DNA of 64,000 bases, taken from NCBI GenBank assembly GCA_937981765.1, contig CALJOM010000012.1:62001-126000 (forward strand), written 5' to 3'. The number at the start of each line of letters is the position of its first letter. Positions within the stretch are counted from its first letter, which is position 1. Origin of the DNA: an uncultured Bacteroidales bacterium (lineage in GTDB: Bacteria; Bacteroidota; Bacteroidia; Bacteroidales; Salinivirgaceae). Below, piece after piece: positions 7,744 through 16,707 of the stretch. A program made the translations under genes and the position numbers. The notes beneath the pieces were generated by a model, which had not been told where the DNA came from, ran no database searches, and was given only the letters and a program-made list of their open reading frames with translations.

Positions 7744-9302
7744 GAATCAATCGGTTTTAGATAAACTGCCGGAATAAGCATCTCTTCAAGCGATATGCCT
7801 CCATGCTGAAAAGTATCTTTATAGTAGTTTACGTAATGATTATAGTTGTTGGGATAAGCAAAAAACTGATTTTTGGATGCAAATACATAACTTCCGCTGA
7901 CATTAAACCGTGGCAGGCCAACCTCTTCGGGTTGTGTTATTTCAAACACATCAGACGATTCGTAGCTTAAATTTTTACCATATTTATAACGAAGATTTGT
8001 CGAGGTGTTTCGGTCGCCAACTATCTTAACGGGATTCGACACCTTTATTGAACCATGATCGGTTGTCAAAAACAAGTGCACACCATTCTGGGCGAGAAAC
8101 TCTACGAGATTATTAAGCGCTGAATGTTCGTACCATTGACGGGTTAAATTTCGGTAGGCAGGTTCTGTTGAAGCTAACTCCTTAACAACATCTACATCGG
8201 TTCGGGCATGCGAAAGAATATCCACAAAATTGAATACAAGAACCGACAACGGGTGCTGTAAAAATCGTTTTGGATTTTCGTCGATCTTTTTAACATTTTT
8301 AAGGTTACTGGCCTTTTCAAAGAGAATGGAAGTGTTTATTCCATTGCGGGTAAGATATTGTTTAAACAGCTCGTGTTCAAACTCGTTTTTCAGGCCATCC
8401 TCGTTTTCATCGCGCCAAAGTTCGGGTTTTAATTTTCGAATAGCTTCAGGCATTAATCCTGAAAAAAGAGCATTTCGGGCATACTGTGTGGCTGTTGGCA
8501 ATATGCTGCAATATATATTCTCCTGTTCAACCTTGTAGAATTTTTGAAAATAGGGTTTAAGTGCAATCCATTGATCGTAACGCAGGTTGTCGATAACCAA
8601 CAGAACCATTTTTTGTGTTCCTAGGAGCGGGAAGAAAAGTTTTTTCAATACCTGAGGCGACAGAATCGGCAAATCATTGCCACCCGAGGTAAACCAATGT
8701 AGGTAATTTTTCTTTACGTACTTAGCAAATTCGTTGTTAGCTGTCTCCTTCTGCATCTGTAGAACCTGATGCATCTGTGCTGAAGCCCCAGAGGATTGTA
8801 AAGCATTTTCCCAGAACGTTAAACGCTTGTACACTTCAACCCAGTCGTTGAAGGTATTAGCCTCATAGATATCGTTTCCCAACTCGCGGAAAGTTTGTTG
8901 ATAATCGGTCAATGTTTTCTGTGATAAAAGTTTTTGCTGTTCTATGATTTTTTTTAGCGAAAGTAATATCTGATTCGGGTTCACAGGTTTTATAAGATAA
9001 TCCCGTATGTTGCTTCCAAGAGCTGTTTCCATTATCTGCTCTTCCTCGCTTTTTGTGATCATTACCACAGGGGTCTCATTCATCAGGAGCTTAAGTTGCT
9101 GCAACATTTCCAATCCTGTCATCCCCGGCATATTTTCGTCGAGAAAGATCACATCGACCCGTTTCTTTTCGAGAATTTCCAGTGCATCGATTGCATTGTT
9201 GGCTGTAAGCACTTTATAGCCTTTGTTTTCCAGAAATAGGATGTGTGATTTTAGGAACTCTATCTCATCATCGATCCAGAGTATTTCAATAGTGTACTGC
9301 AT
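7740..9302 (-). CDS. porX: T9SS response regulator PorX (receiver plus PglZ domain)
   Basis: The 520-residue protein has a receiver domain (about 1-120) with acidic residues D11-D12, phospho-acceptor Asp55 in IFLDENMPG and Lys107 in LIKPVNP. A helical linker follows, then a PglZ/alkaline-phosphatase-superfamily domain from about 200 to the end, with VLLVIDNLRYDQW and the T-rich catalytic strand near SILPTATQYARN. In Porphyromonas, PorX is phosphorylated by PorY and controls type IX secretion genes through the sigma factor SigP; its PglZ domain is a zinc phosphodiesterase. The gene overlaps tsaE by four bases and lies 60 bases downstream of sprE/porW. No porY is in the window. Confidence 0.95.
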   Translation of the reverse strand: MQYTIEILWIDDEIEFLKSHILFLENKGYKVLTANNAIDALEILEKKRVDVIFLDENMPGMTGLEMLQQLKLLMNETPVVMITKSEEEQIMETALGSNIRDYLIKPVNPNQILLSLKKIIEQQKLLSQKTLTDYQQTFRELGNDIYEANTFNDWVEVYKRLTFWENALQSSGASAQMHQVLQMQKETANNEFAKYVKKNYLHWFTSGGNDLPILSPQVLKKLFFPLLGTQKMVLLVIDNLRYDQWIALKPYFQKFYKVEQENIYCSILPTATQYARNALFSGLMPEAIRKLKPELWRDENEDGLKNEFEHELFKQYLTRNGINTSILFEKASNLKNVKKIDENPKRFLQHPLSVLVFNFVDILSHARTDVDVVKELASTEPAYRNLTRQWYEHSALNNLVEFLAQNGVHLFLTTDHGSIKVSNPVKIVGDRNTSTNLRYKYGKNLSYESSDVFEITQPEEVGLPRFNVSGSYVFASKNQFFAYPNNYNHYVNYYKDTFQHGGISLEEMLIPAVYLKPIDS

Positions 9303-9362
9303 GGTTCAGAATTTAGTTTTCTGAATAACGAAAGGGGTGGCTGAAAATTTTGTAAATGTATG

Positions 9363-12050
9363 TTATTTGCCTTTAAGATATGTATCGCGGAAGAACTCGA
9401 TGTAGGCTTGTATTGCTTTTGTCTGACGTAGTTTTTCCAAATTCTCGCGGGTAATTACAAAGTGATTATAGTCAAGCGAGGTAATGTCGGGAAAAACCTC
9501 GTCGAGATAAATCACAGAATGGTAGTAATTTAATGCCGATACGGCGCTTGTAAATTTTTCTACAGTGATAATGTCAATGCCGGCTGAGAAAAGGGAACTG
9601 GCAATCTGAAACTCAAACATAGGATAGTAGTCTATGTTCATGTTTCCAAGATTAAACTTAAGTTTGTTTGTGGCCTTTTTCTCGGAATTAACCAGCACAA
9701 CATACAGATGCTCCTCTTTGGGTTTATAGGTAAAATTAACCCTTTCCTTAGGTTCCGACAAGCCTCCGGCAAAAAGTTGTTCTTCTTGTTTCTTTTCTAC
9801 TCCTTGCGGCTTTTGCTGTGGTACGGTTAAATATCGCAGGATATCGCGAGCATATTCTACCTCCGGAGCATTGGGATATTTCATCACATAGCTATTGAGT
9901 TCTTTCACAAACGTTGCCGAATCGGTGGTATTTCCTACAGCGATGGCTCGAAGCAGGGCAAATTTGGTTTGATAAATATTTCCGGGATATGCTGAATCGG
10001 TTACTTGACAATTTTCTATAACCTTTTTCCAATCACGGTTTCTAAAATGCCGATAAGTGGTTGAGTACAAAAATCGAGCTGCCTGCTCAACTTCAAGCTC
10101 CTGTTTGTAAAAATCAGGGTTGATAATAGATTGAGCATAACGACTCTGGGGGTATTTGTCGAGTAGTTTTCGCTTATAAACATCCGAATCTTTTTCCAGG
10201 GCGAATTTTTGATAAATTTTATAGAGATGATACCAGATTTCCATTTCATATAGGGTTTCCGGGAACCTAGTCAAAAGGGTTTTATAGGTTTCAGCTGCCT
10301 GAGGCAGGTCTTCAATTTTGTCTTTATAAATATTGGCAGCTCTATACAATGCTATATGTATGAGACTATCGGATACACGAAACGCAGAATCGGTAAGGGG
10401 TATGTCTTGCAAATAAAATTCGCGTTTTTTGGGATCGGTTTCCCGATTTTGTTGTTGAGAAGCAGTTTGAGCTGTTTGCCGCTGGGTATCGAAAAGATTT
10501 ATTCCGGTGGAAGCCTTGTCGGAACGTCGCCAATCGTCTTCCAATCGACGGTTACCCCATTTAGCTTCGAATTGAATAGCGCCGGAAGCTACTGTACTGG
10601 GATTGTAGAAATACCAGCCCCCGCCACCAAATTCTGAGTCTAGAGCTTTTGAGCGTTGTTCGGTTTGCATGGCAGCCAACCGCGACGTCTGTTCGCGCGA
10701 TTTTTCGTCTCTATCTCGTTTTTCGATATCGGCTATAATTTTATCGATAATAGAATTACGATCTTTTTCGCTCATGCGTCCTAATCGTTGCAAACTATCC
10801 TGTGTGCTAACAATCATTAGATTTCTGACCAGTTCGTTGAGGTTATCCGACAGCCGTTTGTAAAGCTTGTAATCGGGTATGGACTGCGGAACAAACATCA
10901 TTGCGCTGTCGAAGTAAATCTGTGCGTTTCGATAATCGGGACGGTCTAAATAGATTTTGCCAAGTTCAAGATAGGCCATTCCCTTTTGATAATTATTGCG
11001 TTTCGACTTTTGTGCCGAAAGTTTAAAAAGCTCGATTGCTTCGGGAAGATTTCCTTCGTTAAACGAAATTTTCCCTAAGGCATAGTAAAGTTGGTCGAGG
11101 TAATCAATGTTTTTATCATCGCGAATCATTTTACGAAGTTCGCGTTTTAAAAATGAATTATCTCGCTCGTTTTTGGATGCTAACTGTGCAAGATTAATTC
11201 TTGCATTAAACCCCATATCGTAGTTGGGGTTCCGCTTAAGTATTTTTCTGTATTTCTCGGCAGCCAGGTGGTCGTCGCCTTGTCGTTGATAAATCTGAGC
11301 CAAAATATATTCATAGCGATAGAGTTCTTTTTTATTGCGAGTTAGCTTTACTGCTTCTTCAAGGTTTTTGGCTGCTAAATCCAATTGCTGCTGTTTCAAA
11401 TAATAATCGGCATATACGAGATAAAAATCTCGCATCAAATGTTTAGGAAGGTTGTCGGTGTTTTGAATAAGTTGCAATAAAGGTTCAGCTCGCCGGTAGT
11501 TTTCCATTTCCACATAGGTGCGAGCAAGCCATAATTGAGCATCGTATTTTATGGGTAAATCGGAATAGGTTTGAATTATGTAGGTAAAGGCCTCTATGGC
11601 AGCAAAGAAATCGCGCCGCATAAAATGCGATTTTCCGATCAACAGATAGGAGTACCATGTCCATTTAACATATTCCGGTTGGTTGAAGAACTTCCGCTGG
11701 CGTTCGTTTTTTGGCTGCCCTTTTGGCTTTACGGTAATAGAATGCTTCTGAATCACTTTAGACCCTTTTTTAAAAGCCCGGTCCATGTCAGCGTTTCCTT
11801 TTTGGGATGCTCCCTTTATTGAATATTTGAAAATGGGTAAGATTTCGTTGTAGTTATCGTCGGTTTTTTCAATTTTTTTTACGCCCTCCCGATATGCCAA
11901 ATCCCCATTGTAATAAGCATTGAAATAACCGGTCAATGTGTGGTAATTTCGTGTTACAAACGTATTTTTTTGGTTACTACATCCTCCTAAAACGAAAGCT
12001 AAAAGCAGAACGTAGATTATAACTCTAAAGATCCGAAAGGGAAAGTTCAT
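9363..12050 (-). CDS. sprE: TPR lipoprotein SprE/PorW (T9SS and gliding factor)
   Basis: The 895-residue protein has a signal peptide with lipobox LGGC (Cys24), so it is predicted to be an outer-membrane lipoprotein facing the periplasm. The early segment 'RNYHTLTGYFNAYYNGDLAYREG' region is typical of SprE/PorW. Many TPR-like helix pairs follow from about residue 100 to 430. A charged, low-complexity region runs about 430-530, then further TPR-like pairs. The C-terminal domain is globular. SprE in Flavobacterium and PorW in Porphyromonas are needed for type IX secretion. Its position directly upstream of porX fits this role. Confidence 0.88.
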   Translation of the reverse strand: MNFPFRIFRVIIYVLLLAFVLGGCSNQKNTFVTRNYHTLTGYFNAYYNGDLAYREGVKKIEKTDDNYNEILPIFKYSIKGASQKGNADMDRAFKKGSKVIQKHSITVKPKGQPKNERQRKFFNQPEYVKWTWYSYLLIGKSHFMRRDFFAAIEAFTYIIQTYSDLPIKYDAQLWLARTYVEMENYRRAEPLLQLIQNTDNLPKHLMRDFYLVYADYYLKQQQLDLAAKNLEEAVKLTRNKKELYRYEYILAQIYQRQGDDHLAAEKYRKILKRNPNYDMGFNARINLAQLASKNERDNSFLKRELRKMIRDDKNIDYLDQLYYALGKISFNEGNLPEAIELFKLSAQKSKRNNYQKGMAYLELGKIYLDRPDYRNAQIYFDSAMMFVPQSIPDYKLYKRLSDNLNELVRNLMIVSTQDSLQRLGRMSEKDRNSIIDKIIADIEKRDRDEKSREQTSRLAAMQTEQRSKALDSEFGGGGWYFYNPSTVASGAIQFEAKWGNRRLEDDWRRSDKASTGINLFDTQRQTAQTASQQQNRETDPKKREFYLQDIPLTDSAFRVSDSLIHIALYRAANIYKDKIEDLPQAAETYKTLLTRFPETLYEMEIWYHLYKIYQKFALEKDSDVYKRKLLDKYPQSRYAQSIINPDFYKQELEVEQAARFLYSTTYRHFRNRDWKKVIENCQVTDSAYPGNIYQTKFALLRAIAVGNTTDSATFVKELNSYVMKYPNAPEVEYARDILRYLTVPQQKPQGVEKKQEEQLFAGGLSEPKERVNFTYKPKEEHLYVVLVNSEKKATNKLKFNLGNMNIDYYPMFEFQIASSLFSAGIDIITVEKFTSAVSALNYYHSVIYLDEVFPDITSLDYNHFVITRENLEKLRQTKAIQAYIEFFRDTYLKGK

Positions 12051-12103
12051 GGGGCGTAGGAATTACTATTGGCCAATGTTTCTCAAGAACACTCTTTTTT
12101 AAG

Positions 12104-13198
12104 TTAGGTATTATTAATTGCCACTATCTTCGTTGGAGGAAATTCTTTGTTTCTTTTTTCAACAAGCTGATGTGTATTACTTGCCAATTCCATAAACTGC
12201 TGTCCAACGATATCTGATTTGATTGCCGGTGGTGTTCCATTGTCGGAATCGGCTGCTATGCTTTCAACAATGGGAATTTGACCAACCACAGGAATCTGAT
12301 AATCGTTGGCTATTTTTTGCAGCTTATCCCTTCCAAAAATATAGTACCGATTGTTGGGAAGTTCGGTGGGCGTAAACCAAGCCATATTTTCCACCAAACC
12401 AATAATGGGTACATTTATAGACTGACTCCGGAACATGTTGATTCCCTTAACCACATCGGCCAAAGCAACCTGCTGTGGTGTGCTGACGATTAAAACACCG
12501 GTAATAGGGGCACTTTGAACCAATGTCAGATGAATATCTCCAGTTCCCGGAGGCATGTCAATAATTAAATAATCAAGTACACCCCAATCGGGATCAAGCA
12601 TAATTTGCTTGAGAGCGGAGGTTGCCATAGGGCCTCGCCAAACAAGTGGTTGTTCAGGCTGAACAAAAAAGCCAATGCTCATAAGTTTAAGTCCATATTT
12701 CTCAACGGGGATTAAAACATCTTTGCCATTTTCCTGACGTATACCGGGAACTACTCCGTCGAGCCCCATCATGTGTACGAGGCTGGGTCCATAAATATCA
12801 GCATCGAGAAGGCCAACTTTATAGCCAAGTTTTGATAAACCAACAGCAAGATTTACGGCAATGGTAGATTTCCCTACCCCGCCTTTGCCCGACGCCACCC
12901 CTACAATGTTTTTCACTTTATCGAGCCCGGTTACGGGGCGTTCCTTTTTCAGGACACGTATTGTAATATTATTTCGCACATCAATTCCGTGAAATTCCTG
13001 TTCTAGAAAATCGATACACTGTTTTTGGATGGTAGCAATATGCGGATCTAAATCGGTTTTAAAAGTCAGGGTAAACGACACCTTGTTGCCATCAATTTTA
13101 ATTTGCTGTACCATTCCAGTGGCGACAATATCCTTCTCTTCGCCAGGATAGGTTATTTTTTGTAATGTCTGATATATCGCCTTGGTGGACAATTCCAT
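12104..13198 (-). CDS. apbC: Mrp/NBP35-family ATP-binding protein (Fe-S carrier)
   Basis: The 364-residue protein has an N-terminal MIP18/DUF59 domain (about 1-85) and a deviant Walker A, SGKGGVGKS, at 103-111, followed by MinD-like motifs (LLDADIYGPS, DMPPGTGD). Family members bind and deliver Fe-S clusters in the cytoplasm. The CxxC pair that ligates the bridging cluster in ApbC/Nbp35 is not seen: the region after VENMAWF reads TPTELPNN, as I recall for other Bacteroidota homologues. It follows the alkyltransferase-like gene by 25 bases in what looks like a trmB-atl-mrp run. Confidence 0.93.
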   Translation of the reverse strand: MELSTKAIYQTLQKITYPGEEKDIVATGMVQQIKIDGNKVSFTLTFKTDLDPHIATIQKQCIDFLEQEFHGIDVRNNITIRVLKKERPVTGLDKVKNIVGVASGKGGVGKSTIAVNLAVGLSKLGYKVGLLDADIYGPSLVHMMGLDGVVPGIRQENGKDVLIPVEKYGLKLMSIGFFVQPEQPLVWRGPMATSALKQIMLDPDWGVLDYLIIDMPPGTGDIHLTLVQSAPITGVLIVSTPQQVALADVVKGINMFRSQSINVPIIGLVENMAWFTPTELPNNRYYIFGRDKLQKIANDYQIPVVGQIPIVESIAADSDNGTPPAIKSDIVGQQFMELASNTHQLVEKRNKEFPPTKIVAINNT

Positions 13199-13223
13199 AA
13201 GTTTAAGTTTTTTTTTGTGATTT

Positions 13224-13583
13224 TTATTGTGTTACAATTTCAAAACGCTCAAATATGTTCATAACTTGTTTGGGATGCCAAAAATGTTTTTCAAAATCCA
13301 CCACCCGATTGTTTTCTACCAAAACACCCTCTGCCCTCAGCAATTCCTCCATACTGTTTCCGGCAAAGTGTCTTCGACCGGTGAGCAGTCCACTACGATT
13401 AACCACCCTGTGAGCGGGAATATACTCGTGTAACAATCGTGAACTGTTTAACGCCCATCCTACCATTCTTGCTCCGCCTTTACCCCCAATGGTTTCAGCA
13501 ATAGCTCCGTAAGTTGTTACTTTACCCGAGGGTATTTGCCTCACTATGTTGTAAACAGCTTCGAAGTAGTTCGTTGTTGTCAT
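13224..13583 (-). CDS. MGMT-family alkyltransferase-like protein lacking the acceptor cysteine
   Basis: The 119-residue protein matches the DNA-binding, methyltransferase fold of O6-alkylguanine transferases: IPSGKVTTYGAIA at about 18-30, then GGARMVGWAL and the active-site strand. That strand reads IPAHRV (55-60), where repair enzymes have PCHRV, so the acceptor Cys is replaced by Ala57. Such alkyltransferase-like (ATL) proteins bind O6-alkylguanine and hand lesions to nucleotide excision repair rather than reversing them. The start overlaps the end of trmB by 62 bases. The start is kept because the family N-terminus aligns with it. Confidence 0.9.
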   Translation of the reverse strand: MTTTNYFEAVYNIVRQIPSGKVTTYGAIAETIGGKGGARMVGWALNSSRLLHEYIPAHRVVNRSGLLTGRRHFAGNSMEELLRAEGVLVENNRVVDFEKHFWHPKQVMNIFERFEIVTQ

Positions 13584-14277
13584 AGTCCGGTTCGGATAAA
13601 GGTTTGTCGGAAGGTAATTGAAATTTGAGGTATGTGATTTTGTAACCTTGTTCCTGAAATATTTTTTCGTAAGTAGTTTTTATTGATAGTACAGGGTCTA
13701 TAGAATTTTCGCTATAAATATTTTCGTTGCTTTCGAGAATTTCAAGATTGTTGTGTTCCAATACCAATTTGGTGTAACGATGCAAAAACAAGTTGTCGGT
13801 TTTAAGGTGAACAACGCTGTTATGTTTCAAAAATTGCTGATATCGTGATAAAAACGTCGAATGAGTTAATCGGTTTTTCGCTCGGCGTGTTTTCATTTGA
13901 GGATCAGGGAAAGTAATCCAGATTTCATCTACTTCGTCGGTAGCAAAATAGCGATTGATAAACTCAATTCGCGTCCTCAAAAACGCAACGTTGGTTAATT
14001 GTTCCTGTTGCGATGTTTTAGCTCCTCGCCATAATCTGGCACCTTTTATATCGACTCCGATAAAATTTTTGTCTCTGTTTGCTCTTCCCAACTCAACAGT
14101 ATATTCTCCTTTCCCACATCCTAGTTCTAGAATAATGGGATTTTGATTTCCGAAAACTTGGTCTCTCCATTTTCCTTTTATAGGGTGATCTGAAAATCTA
14201 GCCTCAACCAAATCGGGCTGAATTACATGCCTAAATGTTGCATTTTCAGCAAATTTTTCCAGTTTGTTTTTTCCCAC
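13522..14277 (-). CDS. trmB: tRNA (guanine-N7-)-methyltransferase
   Basis: The 251-residue protein has the SAM-binding motif ILELGCGKGEYT, the acidic end of the next strand (GVDIKG), and the TrmB signature WITFPDPQMKTRR. It methylates G46 in the variable loop of tRNAs. The last 20 residues run past the usual end of the family and overlap the alkyltransferase-like gene by 62 bases in another frame. It starts two bases after the gldH stop, within a same-strand run ricT-gldH-trmB-atl-mrp. Confidence 0.96.
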   Translation of the reverse strand: MGKNKLEKFAENATFRHVIQPDLVEARFSDHPIKGKWRDQVFGNQNPIILELGCGKGEYTVELGRANRDKNFIGVDIKGARLWRGAKTSQQEQLTNVAFLRTRIEFINRYFATDEVDEIWITFPDPQMKTRRAKNRLTHSTFLSRYQQFLKHNSVVHLKTDNLFLHRYTKLVLEHNNLEILESNENIYSENSIDPVLSIKTTYEKIFQEQGYKITYLKFQLPSDKPLSEPDYDNNELLRSCLQHSEANTLG

Positions 14278-14279
14278 AG

Positions 14280-14777
14280 CTATTCCGATTTTTCAATTCG
14301 AATTCCAATGTTGTTTATTGCCGAAAGAACGGGGTCGCGCATTGCATGTTGAACAGCTATGGTATAATTTCCGTTAACCGGAAACCGAATGCGGCGTTTA
14401 TACATGATTGTATTTGAATAAAGACTCCCCCATCCTTTTCCATACCACTTACCGGTTTGATCGGCTAAAATACAGTTCACAGTGTCAACAAGCTGCTTTT
14501 CATTAGGGAAATGTATGTTAACAAACAGGATCAAATTGCGATAGGGATAGTTACCTCCATGACGTATGTTGAGCAAAATGTTGTGTGGATTAATACTATC
14601 CATGATAATTACATCAAACCGATACGTGGAATCCATATGCCAAGCCATATCGGGAATGGTACAATATTGATCGTAAACACGGTTTTTATCACAACTGGTT
14701 ATAATCAGTCCCGAGAACAGTAACCCGAGAAACCAAAAAGCTTTGGAGATCGATTTATTTTGAATTCTTAGATCCAT
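14280..14777 (-). CDS. gldH: Gliding motility lipoprotein GldH
   Basis: From the Met at 14777 the product is 165 residues with a signal peptide and lipobox-like ITSC (Cys29). The open frame extends to 14909, but that would add 44 residues without signal-peptide character lying inside ricT, so the later start is preferred. The body shows the GldH pattern: MAWHMDSTYRFD, HGGNYPYRNLILFV, GKGWGSLY and a C-terminal QHAMRDPVLSAINNIGIRIE. GldH is a lipoprotein required for gliding in Flavobacterium and found widely in T9SS-bearing Bacteroidota, including non-gliders. It overlaps the ricT end by 23 bases, a linkage typical of the phylum. Confidence 0.9.
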   Translation of the reverse strand: MDLRIQNKSISKAFWFLGLLFSGLIITSCDKNRVYDQYCTIPDMAWHMDSTYRFDVIIMDSINPHNILLNIRHGGNYPYRNLILFVNIHFPNEKQLVDTVNCILADQTGKWYGKGWGSLYSNTIMYKRRIRFPVNGNYTIAVQHAMRDPVLSAINNIGIRIEKSE

Positions 14778-15951
14778 CGTTACCCTTTTTGTTATTGTTA
14801 CGTGAGTGGTTTTTGTGATTACGGTGAAATTTAGATTGAGGTTGTGCCTTGGGCTGATTTTCTTGCGGTAAAGGAATATCATTGGATTGATTGCCGTAAA
14901 CGTAATCATTATTTTGCATTTTCGGAGCAGCAGTACTATCTTTTTCCTGAAGTTTATCGGGGATGATCCCTTTTTGGTTTAATTCAATGATTTGCTTTAC
15001 ACGTTCCGGGCTTAAGGCTACAAGTTGATTCTTTGTGGAGTCCTGAATAGAGTACCATAAAAGACGCTTGTAAACATCGGTTTTCTGGTGTACCGCTTCC
15101 CCCTCTTTTGTCTTAATTACAATCTCGGTTGAGGGCAAATCTTTTCGAGCGTCAATATAGGAGTCGATTTCAAAGTTCAGGCAACATTTAAGCTTTGAAC
15201 ACTGGCCGGCTAATTTCTGGGGGTTAAGGGATAGCTCCTGGTACCGAGCCGAGACGGTAGCCACCGAAACAAAGTTGTTGATCCAGGTACTGCAGCATAA
15301 TTCTCGTCCGCAACTTCCTATTCCCCCAATACGGCCAGCCTCCTGGCGCGCTCCAATTTGTCGCATCTCTACGCGAATTTTAAACCGATCTGCCAGAACC
15401 TTTATCAATTGACGGAAGTCTACACGTTGATCGGCAATGTAATAAAATATGGCCTTGGTTTTATCGCCCTGATATTCCACATCGCCAATTTTCATATCCA
15501 GACCAAGATTTCGGGCAATTTTCCGCGATTCAAGCATAGTTTCGTGTTCGAGTGCTATTGCTTCCCTCCACTTTTCAATGTCGGCTGGCTTTGCTTTTCG
15601 AAAAACCTTCTTAAATTCAGAGTTTAAAGGAATCTTGTGGCATTTGAGTTGCTCGAAAATGGTTTCTCCTACCAAGGATACTACCCCGATATCGTGACCT
15701 GGGTTTCCTTCCACAGCAACAATATCTCCGATATTTAGCTTTAAACCGTTGACGTTATGATAAAACCCTTTACGGGTGTTCTTAAACTTCACCTCAACGA
15801 TATCTTTTACTAAAGGTTGTGACGGTTTTTTATAAAACCAATTGTAAACATTAAGCTTATCAAAATCTCCGGTAATCCGTTCACGGTTTGGGCTCTCCTC
15901 CGGTAAGGGTATTTCATATCTTGAGGTATCTTTTCGTATTTCGTCTTCCAT
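14755..15951 (-). CDS. ricT: PSP1-domain regulatory iron-sulfur protein RicT-like
   Basis: The 398-residue protein carries the PSP1 C-terminal domain in its middle, with two Cys clusters, GSCGRELCCS and QCSKLKCC, that in Bacillus RicT help bind Fe-S clusters in the Ric (Y-) complex acting with RNase Y. The tail from about residue 330 is low-complexity, rich in Gln, Asn, Lys and His. An N-terminal extension of about 45 residues precedes the domain. A Bacteroidota -7 box lies 20 bases upstream. It heads the minus-strand run leading to gldH and trmB. The role in this phylum is not established by the sequence. Confidence 0.9.
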   Translation of the reverse strand: MEDEIRKDTSRYEIPLPEESPNRERITGDFDKLNVYNWFYKKPSQPLVKDIVEVKFKNTRKGFYHNVNGLKLNIGDIVAVEGNPGHDIGVVSLVGETIFEQLKCHKIPLNSEFKKVFRKAKPADIEKWREAIALEHETMLESRKIARNLGLDMKIGDVEYQGDKTKAIFYYIADQRVDFRQLIKVLADRFKIRVEMRQIGARQEAGRIGGIGSCGRELCCSTWINNFVSVATVSARYQELSLNPQKLAGQCSKLKCCLNFEIDSYIDARKDLPSTEIVIKTKEGEAVHQKTDVYKRLLWYSIQDSTKNQLVALSPERVKQIIELNQKGIIPDKLQEKDSTAAPKMQNNDYVYGNQSNDIPLPQENQPKAQPQSKFHRNHKNHSRNNNKKGNDGSKNSK

Positions 15952-15970
15952 AGGTTGGGCTTTTAACTTG

Positions 15971-15978
15971 CAAAGGTA
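15971..15978 (-). promoter_or_regulatory. Bacteroidota -7 promoter box for ricT
   Basis: On the minus strand this reads TACCTTTG, a perfect match to TAnnTTTG. It would give a transcript start roughly a dozen bases before the ricT ATG. No clear -33 element was found. Confidence 0.5.
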
Positions 15979-16003
15979 ATGATTTTTACGCTAAATCCCT
16001 AAA

Positions 16004-16165
16004 TATCTTTGTTCATTGCGTTTTTCCAGTAAATTACAACGTGCGAACAACAAAAGTATTGCGAACGGTTGTGTTCAAAATGCAAGAAACATGCACAATA
16101 CGTTTGCCTACTTCGAATAGAAAATCCAATATTAAAAAAGGCTGCCTTGTTTGACAGCCTTCTGT
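16004..16165 (+). other. Possible small RNA unit between ricT and the giant gene
   Basis: A plus-strand -7 box TATCTTTG lies at 16004-16011, divergent from the ricT promoter. About 150 bases further on, a strong hairpin at 16138-16161 is followed on the plus strand by a T-rich stretch. In between there is no ORF of note, but TGCGAAC occurs twice (16042-16048 and 16060-16066), and the second copy is followed by bases that can pair with the region of the first. These parts could make a roughly 150-nt RNA. There is no -33 box and no family I recognise. Confidence 0.22.
16134..16161 (-). terminator. Rho-independent terminator after the giant T9SS cargo gene
   Basis: Stem AAGGCTG / CAGCCTT (16138-16144 with 16155-16161) followed on the minus strand by a run of six T. 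It lies just after the stop of the sorting-domain reading frame. The plus strand is also T-rich after the stem, so it may work both ways. Confidence 0.75.
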
Positions 16166-16167
16166 TT

Positions 16168-16707
16168 TTATTGTTTAATCAGCGGATAAATCCTATAACC
16201 ATCGGAACTTATAAGCTTGAGAAGATAGAGCCCTGAGGGCCTGCTACTTAAATCAAGATGTGGAGCGTTTGGATTAAATTCTTTTTCCAACAACAGTTCT
16301 CCACTTGAATTGTAAAGCACTGTAGATATTATCTTATCTGTGGTTGGAATGTCAAGAATCACATCGACAGAGGTCGGATTTGGATAGATTTTCACTAAAT
16401 CAAAAATATTCAATGCACCGACAACGGTAGCTGAAACTAAACTTGAGTAAGCGAATTTACCGTCAAAATCCACTTGCTTCAGACGATAGTAATTAACACC
16501 CTGTTTTGGATTTGTATCGCTGAAGCGATAGTCAAGGCGTTGACTGCTTTCCCCGTTAGGAGCCTGAGAGAATACCTTGCCAATGGATACGAAACGTTCT
16601 CCATCAACAGAATGTTGAACTTCAAAATGGCTGTTCTTACGCTCGCTGGCGGTTTCCCATGAAAGCACAACACCCGACTCAACTACTGATGCCTGGAAAC
16701 GTAGCAA
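16168..16707 (-). pseudogene. T9SS type A sorting domain, frameshifted 3' end of the giant gene
   Basis: This frame encodes about 179 residues: a region with LSWETASERKNSHFEVQ and YYRLKQVDFDGKF, the usual pre-sorting domain of Bacteroidota secreted proteins, then a type A C-terminal sorting domain (VKIYPNPTSVDV ... LYNSSGELL ... SGLYLLKLIS). It has no ATG start of its own and only a TTG. The preceding 12 codons in this frame read NPLPVELL, the standard link into this domain, and continue the giant frame if one base is restored in the four-base run at 16733-16736. It is therefore the lost end of the upstream gene, not an independent gene. Confidence 0.88.

Noticed and set aside
14778-14909. 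Longer gldH reading frame starting at 14909
   Set aside because: The extra 44 residues lie within ricT and would place the signal peptide and lipobox internally.
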